From Streptomyces sp. CB02009 (GTDB lineage: Bacteria; Actinomycetota; Actinomycetes; Streptomycetales; Streptomycetaceae), in contig NZ_LIVV01000003.1 of assembly GCF_001905825.1 (NCBI RefSeq), positions 230,956 to 294,955 on the forward strand: a stretch of 64,000 bases of DNA, written 5' to 3'. Shown here in pieces: positions 17,448 to 26,600 of this stretch (its first letter is position 1; every line of letters starts with the position of its first letter). The position numbers and the translations under genes were made by a program. Below the pieces are notes generated by a model, which was not told the DNA's origin, did no database searches, and saw only the letters and a program-made list of their open reading frames with translations.

Positions 17448-19124
17448 GTGGACGGTCTTACGGAAGCGAAGCTGAGGGCGCTGGCCGGGGAGCGTTCGTT
17501 CGAGCGTGGACTCGCTTATGTCGACGAAGTGTCCGGGGTCGAGTTCGGTGACGGCTGGATCAGGGCGTCGGTACGCGGCACGGAACGGTACGAGGTGGAG
17601 CTGCTCCTGCGCGGGCGCAGAAAGCCGGCGGGCGCGTGCGATTGCCCGTACGGCCAGGAGGGCAACTTCTGCAAGCGCCTGGTCGCGCTCGGTCTGACGG
17701 TGATCGCTCAGGATGCCGACCTGCCTCGCCGGCGGAAGGCTGCCCGGGACCGGACCCGAGGCCTCGACGCCTGGCTGACCGGCATGTCACGGGACGATCT
17801 GCTCGCTCTTGTACGGGAAGAGATGGCCGAGGACCGGAACCTGCGGAAGCGTCTGGAACTGCGGGCGGCGAGCGCCCGCGGCGACGTGGCCGGGATCCGT
17901 TCCCGTATCCGCGAGTTGCTCGACAGCGGCCCTTTTGCCCGGTACGGCTACGTCGAGTACGCGGACGCTCACGCCTATGCCGACCAGGCCGCGCAGGCGG
18001 TCGACGCGATCCGGTCGGTGACGGCCTCCGGTCGGGCGGCCGACTCGATCGCCCTGGCCCGGGAGGCGATCGGGATGCTGGCCGCTGCGGTCGAAAGCGT
18101 CGATGACTCCGACGGCCGATTCGGCGAGATCGGCGCCGGCCTGGCCGCTGCCCACCACGAGACCTGCCGCGCGGCCGGCCCCGACCTGGTGGAACTCGCG
18201 CACTGGCTGGTGACCCACGCTCTGGACGACGCGGCCGACCTGACGGACATCGACCCGCTCGACTACGAGGACTTGCTCGGCGAGCAAGGGATGGCAGCCC
18301 TGCGCCGGTACGCGGTCGAGGCATGGCAGACGAACCGTACGGGCTGGGCCGAGAAGCACCTGATGCAGCGCCTCGCGAAGTCGGGGCGGGACATCGACAC
18401 GGTGATCGCCGTACACGCCGCCGACCTCGCGCCGAACGGTCACACCCATCTGCTTATCGCCCGCGAACTCGACGCCGCCGGTCGCCCCGTCGAAGCCCTG
18501 GAATGGGCCGAGCGCGGCATCCGGGAGACCGAGGACCTCGCCACTGTCGACACCGCCCTGATCGACCACCTCGCCGACCGCTACACCCGGACCGACCGGC
18601 CCGCCGACACCGTCACCCTGCGCCGGGACCACTTCGCGGCCCGCCGCACGCTGCTCACCTACCAGCAGCTGCGTGCCGCGGCCATCGCCGCCGCGTGCTG
18701 GCCGACCGAGCGCGAGAAGGCGCTGGCACGTCTCCGCGACGATGCCGCACGGGCGGACACGCGCGGTGACCGGGTCCTCGTCGACGTCCTGCTGGACGAC
18801 AAGGACATCGACGCCGCCTGGCGGACAGCCGACGAGCACGGTGCCCACGACGGCCAGTGGCTCACCCTCGCCGACCGGTCCCGCCCCACCCGCCCCGCGG
18901 ACGCCCTCGCCGTCTACCTCCGCCTGGCCGCCCGCCTCACCCGTGAGACCGGCAACCGAGCCTATGAACAGCTCGTCAGCCTGCTCCTGGGCATCCGCGA
19001 CAGCCACCGCCGCCTCGGCACACCGGACGACTTCACCGCTTACGTCACCGACCTGCGCGCCGCCCAAAAGCGCAAGCGGAACCTGATGCGGCTGATGGAC
19101 GACCACGGCCTGTCCGGCGCGTGA
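17448..19124 (+). CDS. SWIM zinc-finger-like protein with altered metal ligand
   Basis: 558 residues from GTG 17448, preceded by GGAGAGG. Residues ~60-80 (CDCPYGQEGNFCKRLVALGL) fit the SWIM pattern C-x-C-...-C-x-H, except that the final histidine is arginine (CKR instead of CKH). The rest is alpha-helical, rich in A, L, R and D, with TPR/HEAT-like repetition (for example HLLIARELDAAGRPVEALEW). Family members occur in many Streptomyces, often of unknown function; SWIM domains generally mediate DNA or protein contacts. It sits divergently from terD and upstream of the kinase gene. The His-to-Arg change suggests that zinc binding is weakened or lost here. Confidence 0.7.
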   Translation: MDGLTEAKLRALAGERSFERGLAYVDEVSGVEFGDGWIRASVRGTERYEVELLLRGRRKPAGACDCPYGQEGNFCKRLVALGLTVIAQDADLPRRRKAARDRTRGLDAWLTGMSRDDLLALVREEMAEDRNLRKRLELRAASARGDVAGIRSRIRELLDSGPFARYGYVEYADAHAYADQAAQAVDAIRSVTASGRAADSIALAREAIGMLAAAVESVDDSDGRFGEIGAGLAAAHHETCRAAGPDLVELAHWLVTHALDDAADLTDIDPLDYEDLLGEQGMAALRRYAVEAWQTNRTGWAEKHLMQRLAKSGRDIDTVIAVHAADLAPNGHTHLLIARELDAAGRPVEALEWAERGIRETEDLATVDTALIDHLADRYTRTDRPADTVTLRRDHFAARRTLLTYQQLRAAAIAAACWPTEREKALARLRDDAARADTRGDRVLVDVLLDDKDIDAAWRTADEHGAHDGQWLTLADRSRPTRPADALAVYLRLAARLTRETGNRAYEQLVSLLLGIRDSHRRLGTPDDFTAYVTDLRAAQKRKRNLMRLMDDHGLSGA

Positions 19125-19263
19125 CGACAACCGTCGCGCCGATGGGAGCCTCCCGGGAAGCCGGTACAGGACGACAGGGGACCTGCATAGACTGCCTCCC
19201 GGTCCGAGTAGGTCCACCACATGGAATCGTGGGGTGCGGACCACAAGGGGGAGGCGTGACACC

Positions 19264-20466
19264 GTGGAACCACTGAGGGACGACGACCCGAGGGAGATCG
19301 GGGGGTTCGCCCTCGTGTGCCGGATCGGCTCCGGCGGCATGGGACAGGTGTTCCTGGGGGAGTCCGCGGCCGGCCACCAGGCCGCGGTGAAGGTCATCAA
19401 GCCTTCCGTGCTCGACGAGGACACCCGGGCGCGTTTCCTGTCCGAGGTGGAGAGCCTGCGCACCGTCTACGGGCCCTTCGTCGCGGCCTTCGTCGGCGCC
19501 GATGCGAACGCCGATCAGCCCTGGCTCGCGGTCGAGTACGTCCCCGGTCCCGATCTGCGCACCCTGGTCGCCGGTCAGGCGCCCCTGCCCCTCGCCGAGA
19601 CCGCCAGCCTCGGGGCGCTGCTGGCCGAGGGCCTCGGCACGGTCCACGAGGCAGGGCTGCTCCACCGCGACCTGAAGCCGCAGAACATCCTGCTCTCCCC
19701 CTACGGCCCCAAGGTGATCGACTTCGGTCTCGCCGTGCTCGCGGAACGCCGCACCGCCCTGACGGCCACCGGCTTCGTCGTCGGCAGCGTGCTCTGCATG
19801 CCTCCGGAGCAGGCCCGGGGCGAGCAACAGCTGGACCGGTCCGCCGACGTGTACGCGCTGGGCGCGGTGCTGCTCTTCGCCGCGACCGGGCACTACCCGT
19901 ACGAGGGACCGACGTGGCAGGCCGTCGCCCTCAGGATCGAGGACCCGGCGACACCTCCCGATCTGACGGACGCCCCACCGGAACTCGTGCCGCTGATCAC
20001 GGACATGCTGGCACTGGATCCGGATGCCAGGCCGGCACTGCCCGACGTCACCGAGCGGCTGGTGCGCGTCATCCATGAACAGGGTCTGACCGCCCTCCAG
20101 GCCAAGCGGCGCCTCGCAGCCCTGACGCCTGAGATCAGTGTGCCCCAGCTTCCCGCGCCGACTCCTGAACCTCCGGCGGGAGCCGACGCACCCGCCTACA
20201 CCCCCGCCGTCATCGACCAGGCGGCGGCCGAGGACGACGAACAGGCGGGTCCGGCCGGTCTCGCAGGGGCCGGGCAGCACGCCTCGGAGGGAGAGCCCGA
20301 CGCGGATGATCCGGACGACGGGGCCTCCGCCCTCCCGGAGTCCTCGCCCGCGCAGGCGGAGACCCGTCCGCGCCCGCGAGGCGGGACGACCGCCGTCCGG
20401 CCCTCCGCGCCCTTGAGGATCGCCGAGCGGATCCGTGCCGGTTACGCCCGCGAGGCCCGCTTCTGA
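19264..20466 (+). CDS. Hanks-type Ser/Thr protein kinase, apparently soluble
   Basis: 400 residues from GTG 19264, with GGGGGAGG eight bases upstream. A complete kinase domain (about 10-275) has the glycine loop GSGGMGQVF, AAVKVIK, HRDLKPQN near 134, DFG near 153 and an APE-like MPPEQ motif. The C-terminal ~120 residues are proline-, alanine- and acid-rich with no transmembrane helix or PASTA domain, unlike most streptomycete receptor-like kinases. It ends 100 bases before the SNF2-helicase gene, in the same direction. A role in controlling the adjacent restriction-like system by phosphorylation is possible but is inference. The second kinase in the island (12.9-15.1 kb) is of a different subfamily. 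Confidence 0.85.
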   Translation: MEPLRDDDPREIGGFALVCRIGSGGMGQVFLGESAAGHQAAVKVIKPSVLDEDTRARFLSEVESLRTVYGPFVAAFVGADANADQPWLAVEYVPGPDLRTLVAGQAPLPLAETASLGALLAEGLGTVHEAGLLHRDLKPQNILLSPYGPKVIDFGLAVLAERRTALTATGFVVGSVLCMPPEQARGEQQLDRSADVYALGAVLLFAATGHYPYEGPTWQAVALRIEDPATPPDLTDAPPELVPLITDMLALDPDARPALPDVTERLVRVIHEQGLTALQAKRRLAALTPEISVPQLPAPTPEPPAGADAPAYTPAVIDQAAAEDDEQAGPAGLAGAGQHASEGEPDADDPDDGASALPESSPAQAETRPRPRGGTTAVRPSAPLRIAERIRAGYAREARF

Positions 20467-20568
20467 GCAGGCGCGGCCCCCGTGCCCGATCTCGTACGTC
20501 CCGCTTCCTCCCCGTGACAAACTTGCGGAGGCGAGAGCGACGACACACGCGAGACGAAGGGGCCGTGA

Positions 20569-23500
20569 GTGACCGACCAGGGGGCGACGCAGGAGGGGAC
20601 CCGGTTCCCGCCGGGCGCGCAGATCCTCGTACGGGACGAGGAGTGGCTGGTCCGCAACACCACCACGACCGATCACGACGGGGAGAGGATCGAGGCGATC
20701 GGTGTCTCCGAGTTCGTGCGGGACGAGGAGGCCGTCTTCTTCAGCGGCATCGACACCGTGGAGCTCCTGGACCCGGAGAAGACCGTCCTCGTACCCGACA
20801 CCTCCTCCTACTTCCGGCGCAGCCGCCTGTTCCTCGAGGCCGTCCTGCGCAAGACGCCGCTGCCCCAGTCGGAGCGGGGCCTCGCCCTCGCCGACCGCTT
20901 CCTCCTTGACCCGCTCGTCTACCAGCAGCGCCCGGCCGAACTCGCCCTGTCCATGCGCAACCTCCGCCCCCGGGTCCTCATCGCCGACGTCGTCGGTCTC
21001 GGAAAGACCCTGGAGATCGGCCTGACCCTTGCCGAGCTCATCCGGCGAGGCCGGGGCGAGCGCATCCTGGTCGTGACCCCCCAGAGCATCCTGGAGCAGT
21101 TCCAGCACGAGCTGTGGACGCGTTTCTCCATCCCGCTGGTACGGCTCGACTCGCTCGGCGTCCAGCGTGTCCAGCGCGAGCTGCCGGCCGGGCGGAACCC
21201 GTTCACGCACTACAAGCGCGTGATCATCTCCGTGGACACCCTCAAGAACATCGGCCAGTACCGGCACCACCTGGAGCGGATCCGCTGGGACGCCGTCGTC
21301 ATCGACGAGTCCCACAACCTGATCAACCCCGGCAGCCAGCGCCGCGCCCTCGCCGAGATCCTCGCGCCGCGCACGGACGCCCTGCTGCTCGCCAGCGCCA
21401 CCCCGCACAACGGCGACAAGCGGTCCTTCGCCGACCTGATCTCCCTGCTCGACCCAGCCGCCATCGCCGACCGCGACCACTACGACCCGGCGGAGGACCT
21501 CGGCCACCTCTTCATCCGGCGCACCAAGATCAGCCCCGAGGTCCGTGACGAGATGGGCACCGAATGGCCGGACCGGGGCCCCACCGTCTCCCTCCACTGC
21601 GAGGCCACCGAGGCGGAGGAGCGGGTCTTCGCCGAACTGGCCGAGCACTGGATCCCCGCCCCGCCGACGAGTACGGAGTTCGGCACCGCGGGTCAGGACC
21701 CCGTCTCGGTCGCCGTCGAGCCTGTCTTCGCCTACAACCTGCTCAAGACGTTCCTGTCCTCGCACGTCGCCCTGGGCGAGACGGTCGCGAACCGCATCGC
21801 CTCCCTCACGGACCGGGTCCGCAAGGCAGAGGAGAAGGGGCTGCGGCCCGACCCCGCCCTCGCCACCGAGCAGGCCGCCCTCGCCCGTCTCCGGGAGATC
21901 GTCTCCGGCATGGGCGACGGCACCGCGCCCGGCGACTCCGCCAAGCTCGACGCCCTCGTCGCCCAGCTCAAGGCGATCGGTGTCGGCCCCCGCTCCACCA
22001 CGCGGGCCGTGGTCTTCTCCGAACGCGTCCGCACACTGACGTGGCTCGCCGAGGTCGTTCCCGCCCGTCTTGGTTTCCCGGTCGGGGCGGACGGTACGTC
22101 GAAGGCCGTGGCCGTGATGCACGGCGGCCTCAGCGACGAGGAGCAGGGCAAGGTCCTCGAGGCGTTCGGCCTCGCCGACACCCCCGTGCGGCTGCTGTTC
22201 ACCGGAGACGTGGCCTCCGAGGGCGTCAACCTGCACCGCCAGTGCCACCACCTCGTCCACTACGACATCCCGTGGTCCCTGATCCGCATCGAGCAGCGCA
22301 ACGGCCGTATCGACCGGTACGGGCAGAAGCACGAGCCCCGGTTCCACGCCTTGATCCTCACCTCGGCCGTCCCCGGCGCCAAGGACGACCGCACGGTCGC
22401 CGAGAAGCTGCTCCTGCGGGAGGAGGAGGCGCACAAGCTGGACGGCACGGCCGAGGCCGTCTCCGGTCTCTACCGGGCCGAGGAGGAGGAGCGCCGACTG
22501 ATCAAGGAACTGGTCAGGGGCGGCACGGTCGAGGAGTTCCTGGACTCCGCCCCCGCCGACGACACGGCACTCGCCGACCTGTTCGGCCAGGTGGACACGA
22601 TCACCGAGCAGGAGCTGCCCGCCCGCGCCGAGCTGATCTCTCTCTTCGACGGCGACACCGCCGACTTCGTCGCCACCGCCCTCGACGAGGTGTACGAGGA
22701 GCGCGCCGAGGACCAGATCGCCCTGTCGTCCGGCACCGACACCCAGGGCGGGGCCTACTTCTCCCTCTCCCCGGCCCTGGCGCCCGACCTGCTCCACCGC
22801 CTCAAGGCCCTGCCGCCCTCCTACCTCAGGGAACAGCACGTCGCCGAACGGATGCTGGTCACCTTCGACCGGGCCCTCGCGCAGCGCAAGCTCACCGAGG
22901 CCAGGGACAGCAGCACCACGATGTGGCCGGACGTCTCCTTCCTGACCGACATCCATCCGGTGGTCGAGTGGTTGACGGACAAGGTCCTGGTCGAGTTCGG
23001 CCGGCAGGAGGCACCGGTCATCAGCACGCCCCACGTCGACGGCCCGGTCTTCCTCGTCCAGGGCATCCACTCCAACGCCCTCGGCCGCCCGACCGTGGTC
23101 CGCTGGATGGCCGTGACCGGTATCCGGCCCGACGGCACCGGCACGCCCGAGGTACGCCCCATGGCCGACGCGCTGCGCGACGCGAAGGTCGGCCCGAGGC
23201 TCGCCCGCACCGGAGGCCCGGGGGACCTGGCCCGGCTCCAGACCCTCGTCCCGGCCGCCGTCACCGCCGCCCGGCACCACCTGGACGCGGGCAGGGCCGC
23301 GTGGGAGGAGCAGATCAGCGGGCCGCTCGCCGCCTACCGCGACCATGTCGCCCGGTGGCGTGCCGACTCCCTGCTCCCCGGCGTCACCGGCCGCCGCGAG
23401 CGCCTCGTCGAGGAGACCGCCGACGAACTGGCCCGTCTCCTCGACCAACTCCAGACCACCGGGCGCCCGCTCCTGCGGGTCCTCGCCGTCCTGGACCGCC

Positions 23501-23613
23501 CCGGCACCCCGGACCCCTCCGGAGACGAGGCGGTCGCACCCGCGGCGGTCGCCCAGGACCCGGCCCCCGCATCCGACGCCGCCCACCCGTCCGACACCCA
23601 GGCGGAGAACTGA
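20569..23613 (+). CDS. SNF2-type superfamily 2 helicase, DISARM DrmD-like
   Basis: 1,014 residues from GTG 20569, with GAAGGGG upstream. After an N-terminal ~100-residue beta-rich region come the helicase motifs: I (ADVVGLGKTLE, near 143), Ia (ILVVTPQSILEQF), II (VIDESHN, near 243), III (LLASATPHNGD), V/VI (FTGDVASEGVNLHRQ and RIEQRNGRIDRYGQ, near 578). This is the RapA/SNF2-like layout of DrmD, the helicase paired with the adenine methylase in class 1 DISARM. The methylase gene follows after one base, so the two are surely co-expressed. Expected role: ATP-driven translocation on invading DNA. The C-terminal 350 residues are helical and without recognised motif. DrmD assignment is by architecture and gene order, not by search. 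Confidence 0.75.
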   Translation: MTDQGATQEGTRFPPGAQILVRDEEWLVRNTTTTDHDGERIEAIGVSEFVRDEEAVFFSGIDTVELLDPEKTVLVPDTSSYFRRSRLFLEAVLRKTPLPQSERGLALADRFLLDPLVYQQRPAELALSMRNLRPRVLIADVVGLGKTLEIGLTLAELIRRGRGERILVVTPQSILEQFQHELWTRFSIPLVRLDSLGVQRVQRELPAGRNPFTHYKRVIISVDTLKNIGQYRHHLERIRWDAVVIDESHNLINPGSQRRALAEILAPRTDALLLASATPHNGDKRSFADLISLLDPAAIADRDHYDPAEDLGHLFIRRTKISPEVRDEMGTEWPDRGPTVSLHCEATEAEERVFAELAEHWIPAPPTSTEFGTAGQDPVSVAVEPVFAYNLLKTFLSSHVALGETVANRIASLTDRVRKAEEKGLRPDPALATEQAALARLREIVSGMGDGTAPGDSAKLDALVAQLKAIGVGPRSTTRAVVFSERVRTLTWLAEVVPARLGFPVGADGTSKAVAVMHGGLSDEEQGKVLEAFGLADTPVRLLFTGDVASEGVNLHRQCHHLVHYDIPWSLIRIEQRNGRIDRYGQKHEPRFHALILTSAVPGAKDDRTVAEKLLLREEEAHKLDGTAEAVSGLYRAEEEERRLIKELVRGGTVEEFLDSAPADDTALADLFGQVDTITEQELPARAELISLFDGDTADFVATALDEVYEERAEDQIALSSGTDTQGGAYFSLSPALAPDLLHRLKALPPSYLREQHVAERMLVTFDRALAQRKLTEARDSSTTMWPDVSFLTDIHPVVEWLTDKVLVEFGRQEAPVISTPHVDGPVFLVQGIHSNALGRPTVVRWMAVTGIRPDGTGTPEVRPMADALRDAKVGPRLARTGGPGDLARLQTLVPAAVTAARHHLDAGRAAWEEQISGPLAAYRDHVARWRADSLLPGVTGRRERLVEETADELARLLDQLQTTGRPLLRVLAVLDRPGTPDPSGDEAVAPAAVAQDPAPASDAAHPSDTQAEN

Positions 23614-23614
23614 C

Positions 23615-26600
23615 GTGACGTACGACTCGCTGGTCAACCACGGCGACTACCTCTCGCCGCACTACCTCGCCGAGGTCCTCCCCAAGGACCTCAAGGCGAA
23701 GGACGGCCTCCTCACCCGCTGGGCGGCCTTCGAGGAGACCGAACGCCGCCGCCACGCCGACGCCGTCGCCGACGCCGCCCGCCAGGGCCTCGGCCCCGAC
23801 TCCGTCCCGCCGCGCGTCCGCACCCCCCGCGAGGGCCTGCGCGCCCTGTACGGCTCCTACTTCGCGGGCCGCGCCGCGCTCGCCGAGGACACGGCGGCGC
23901 TCGCAGAGCCCGACGCGCTCGAACCCGAAGGGTGGCGAAAGCGCTACACCGAGAGCCACCTCGACACCCTCCGTGCGCTCGGCTACACCGACGCCCACGA
24001 GCAGACCGTGACCGTCCACCGCGCCGACCGCGAGTACGCCGTCGAGGTCCTCCACGCCGAACCCGGTCTGTACGCGGTCGCCTGCGGCTGGACCACCGAA
24101 CCCGACGCAGCCCTCGACCCGGACGGCGCCGGCCGCCTGCTCCACCCGGTGGAGACGGAGACGTCGGCGCCGGACCTGCTGGACGCGAAGGCCCTCACCG
24201 ACTTCCTCTTCACCTGCGACGCACCTCCGCGCCACGTCCTGCTGCTCGTCGGCGGCGTCGTCGTCCTCGCCGACCGACTCGCCTGGCCCGAGGGCCGCTA
24301 TCTGTCCGCCGACCTCGACGCGGCCCTGCACCGCCGCGACGACCGCCACGGCGGCGAACTCGACATCCTGGCAGCGCTGTTCGGCGCCGACGCGCTGCGC
24401 GTCCCCGCCGAGGGCGGCACCGCCCCGCTCGCCGCCTTCCTCGACCGGTCCTCCAAGCACGCCGTCGGTGTCTCGACCGAACTCCGCGAGGGCCTGCGCC
24501 TGAGCGTCGAGTGGATCGCCAACGAGGTCCTGGACCGCCTGCGCGAACCGGAGAACGGCGTCACCCCCGCCGACCTGGACGACCCGGCCCGCCTCGCCAA
24601 GGAACTCAGCCGCGAGTCGCTGCGCTACCTGTACCGCATCCTGTTCCTGTTGTACGCGGAAGCCAGCCCCGCCCTCGGCATCCTGCCCTCCGACTACCCC
24701 GAGTACGAGCAGGGCTACGGCCTCCAGCGCCTCGGCGACCTCGTCCTGCGCGACCTCGTCGGCGAGCGCTCCCGGAAGGGCTTCCACCTGTACGAGTCGC
24801 TCGATCTGCTCTTCGAGAAGGTCGAGAAGGGCCACCGCCGCTACGGCACCGAGCCCGAGGACCTCGCGGCGGAGGCGGCGGCCCGGGAGGCGACGGAGGC
24901 CGAGAACGAGGCGGCGAGGCTGCTCGCCGACGGCGAGATCACCCAGGCCGAGTACACCGAGCGGGTCCGCGAGGCCGACCGCGCCCGCCGCGCCGCCGCC
25001 CGCAGCACGAGCGCGGGCCTGCGCTTCGAGGCCCTGCGCTCCGAGCTGTTCACCAAGGAGGCCGTCCGTCTCATCTCGGACGACCAGATCGAGAACCCGG
25101 AATACAGGGGCGGAGTAGTAGAGAAGCGCCGCCCCTTCCTGGACACCCGGCTGCGCAACGAGACCCTGCATAAGGTGCTGCGCCGCCTGATGCTCACCAA
25201 GGGCAGGGGGCGCGAGCGCGGTGGCTTCATCTCGTACGCCCAGCTCGGCATCAACCAGCTCGGCGCGGTGTACGAGGGCCTGATGTCCTACACCGGCTTC
25301 ATCGCGGAGGAGGAGCTGTACGAGGTCGCCAAGGGCGGCGACCCGTCGGGCGGCAGCTGGATGATCCCCGCATCCCGGGCCGGGGACTACGACGACGCCC
25401 TCTTCGTCAAGCGGACGAACGAGGAGACGGGCCGCCTGGAGCGGGTGCCCCACCCCAAGGACTCGTTCGTCTACCGCCTGGCCGGCCGCGACCGCCAGAC
25501 CTCCGCCTCCTACTACACCCCGAAGTCCCTCACCGAGGTCACGGTCGAGCTGGCCCTCAGGCACCGCCTCGACCAGGACGGCACCACCCCGGCGAAGGAA
25601 CTCCTGGAGTGGAAGATCTGCGAACCGGCCCTCGGTTCCGGCGCGTTCCTCAACGAGGCCATCGACCAGGTGGCCGCCGAGTACCTGCGGCGCCGGGAAC
25701 GCGAGCTGGGCCGTCGGATCGACCCCGAACTGCGGCAGGTCGAGCTCCAGAAGGCCAAGGCGTACATCGCCCTGCACAACGCCTACGGCGTGGACCTCAA
25801 CGCCACGGCGGTGGAGCTCGCCGAGGTCTCCCTGTGGCTCAACTCCATGCACCCGGGCATGCGGGCCCCCTGGTTCGGCCTCCACCTGCGGCGCGGCAAC
25901 TCGCTGATCGGCGCGGGCCGCAAGGTCTACGGGGCGGACGTCCTGCCCGGCGGTGGATGGCTGGCCAAGAAGAACACCCTCCCGCCGAAGGACCTGCCGT
26001 TCCGTGACGGGCCGCTGCCCGACGGTGCGGTGCACCAGTTCCTGCTGCCCGCGATCGGCTGGGGCGCGGTCGCCGGGGAGCCGGAGGCGAAGAAGCTCGC
26101 CGAGGACGAGGCCAAGGCGCTGGGCCAGTGGCGCAAGGGCGTCCAGAAGGCCCCGAAGGGCCCGAAGCCGTTCCAGGAGCGCGGCGACGAGACCGCCGAG
26201 GCCCGGCAGAAGCGCTACGACCGCTGGCGCAAGGCCGCCGACAAGACCGAGCTGGGCCGCCTCCAGGGCGTGGCCCGGCGCGCCGAGTTCCTGTGGTCGC
26301 TGGTCGCGACCCGCCTCGAACTCTCCGAACGGGCGGTGTCCCGCCGCGTCGACGTGTGGGGCGCGGACTGGCTGGAGCAGTCCACGGAGGCGGAGGACAA
26401 GCAGAAGGTCCTCGATGACCTGACCCGGCACGGCACGCCGTACTGGCGGCTGAAGACCGTCATGGACGCCTGGTGCGCGCTGTGGTTCTGGCCGCTGGAC
26501 AAGACCGGCCTGCTCGACGGCACGGCTCCGGAGTACGTGGCGGGCGGCGCCCTCGTGGATGAGTCGTCGGTTCCGGGAATGCTGCGCGGAGGGCCGGTGG

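Noticed and set aside
19045..23637. 1,530-codon open frame on the minus strand
   Set aside because: It is the mirror of the helicase and kinase genes: repetitive R/G/V/D content, no motif, and it ends where the real genes' codon bias ends. Such antisense frames are normal in GC-rich DNA.
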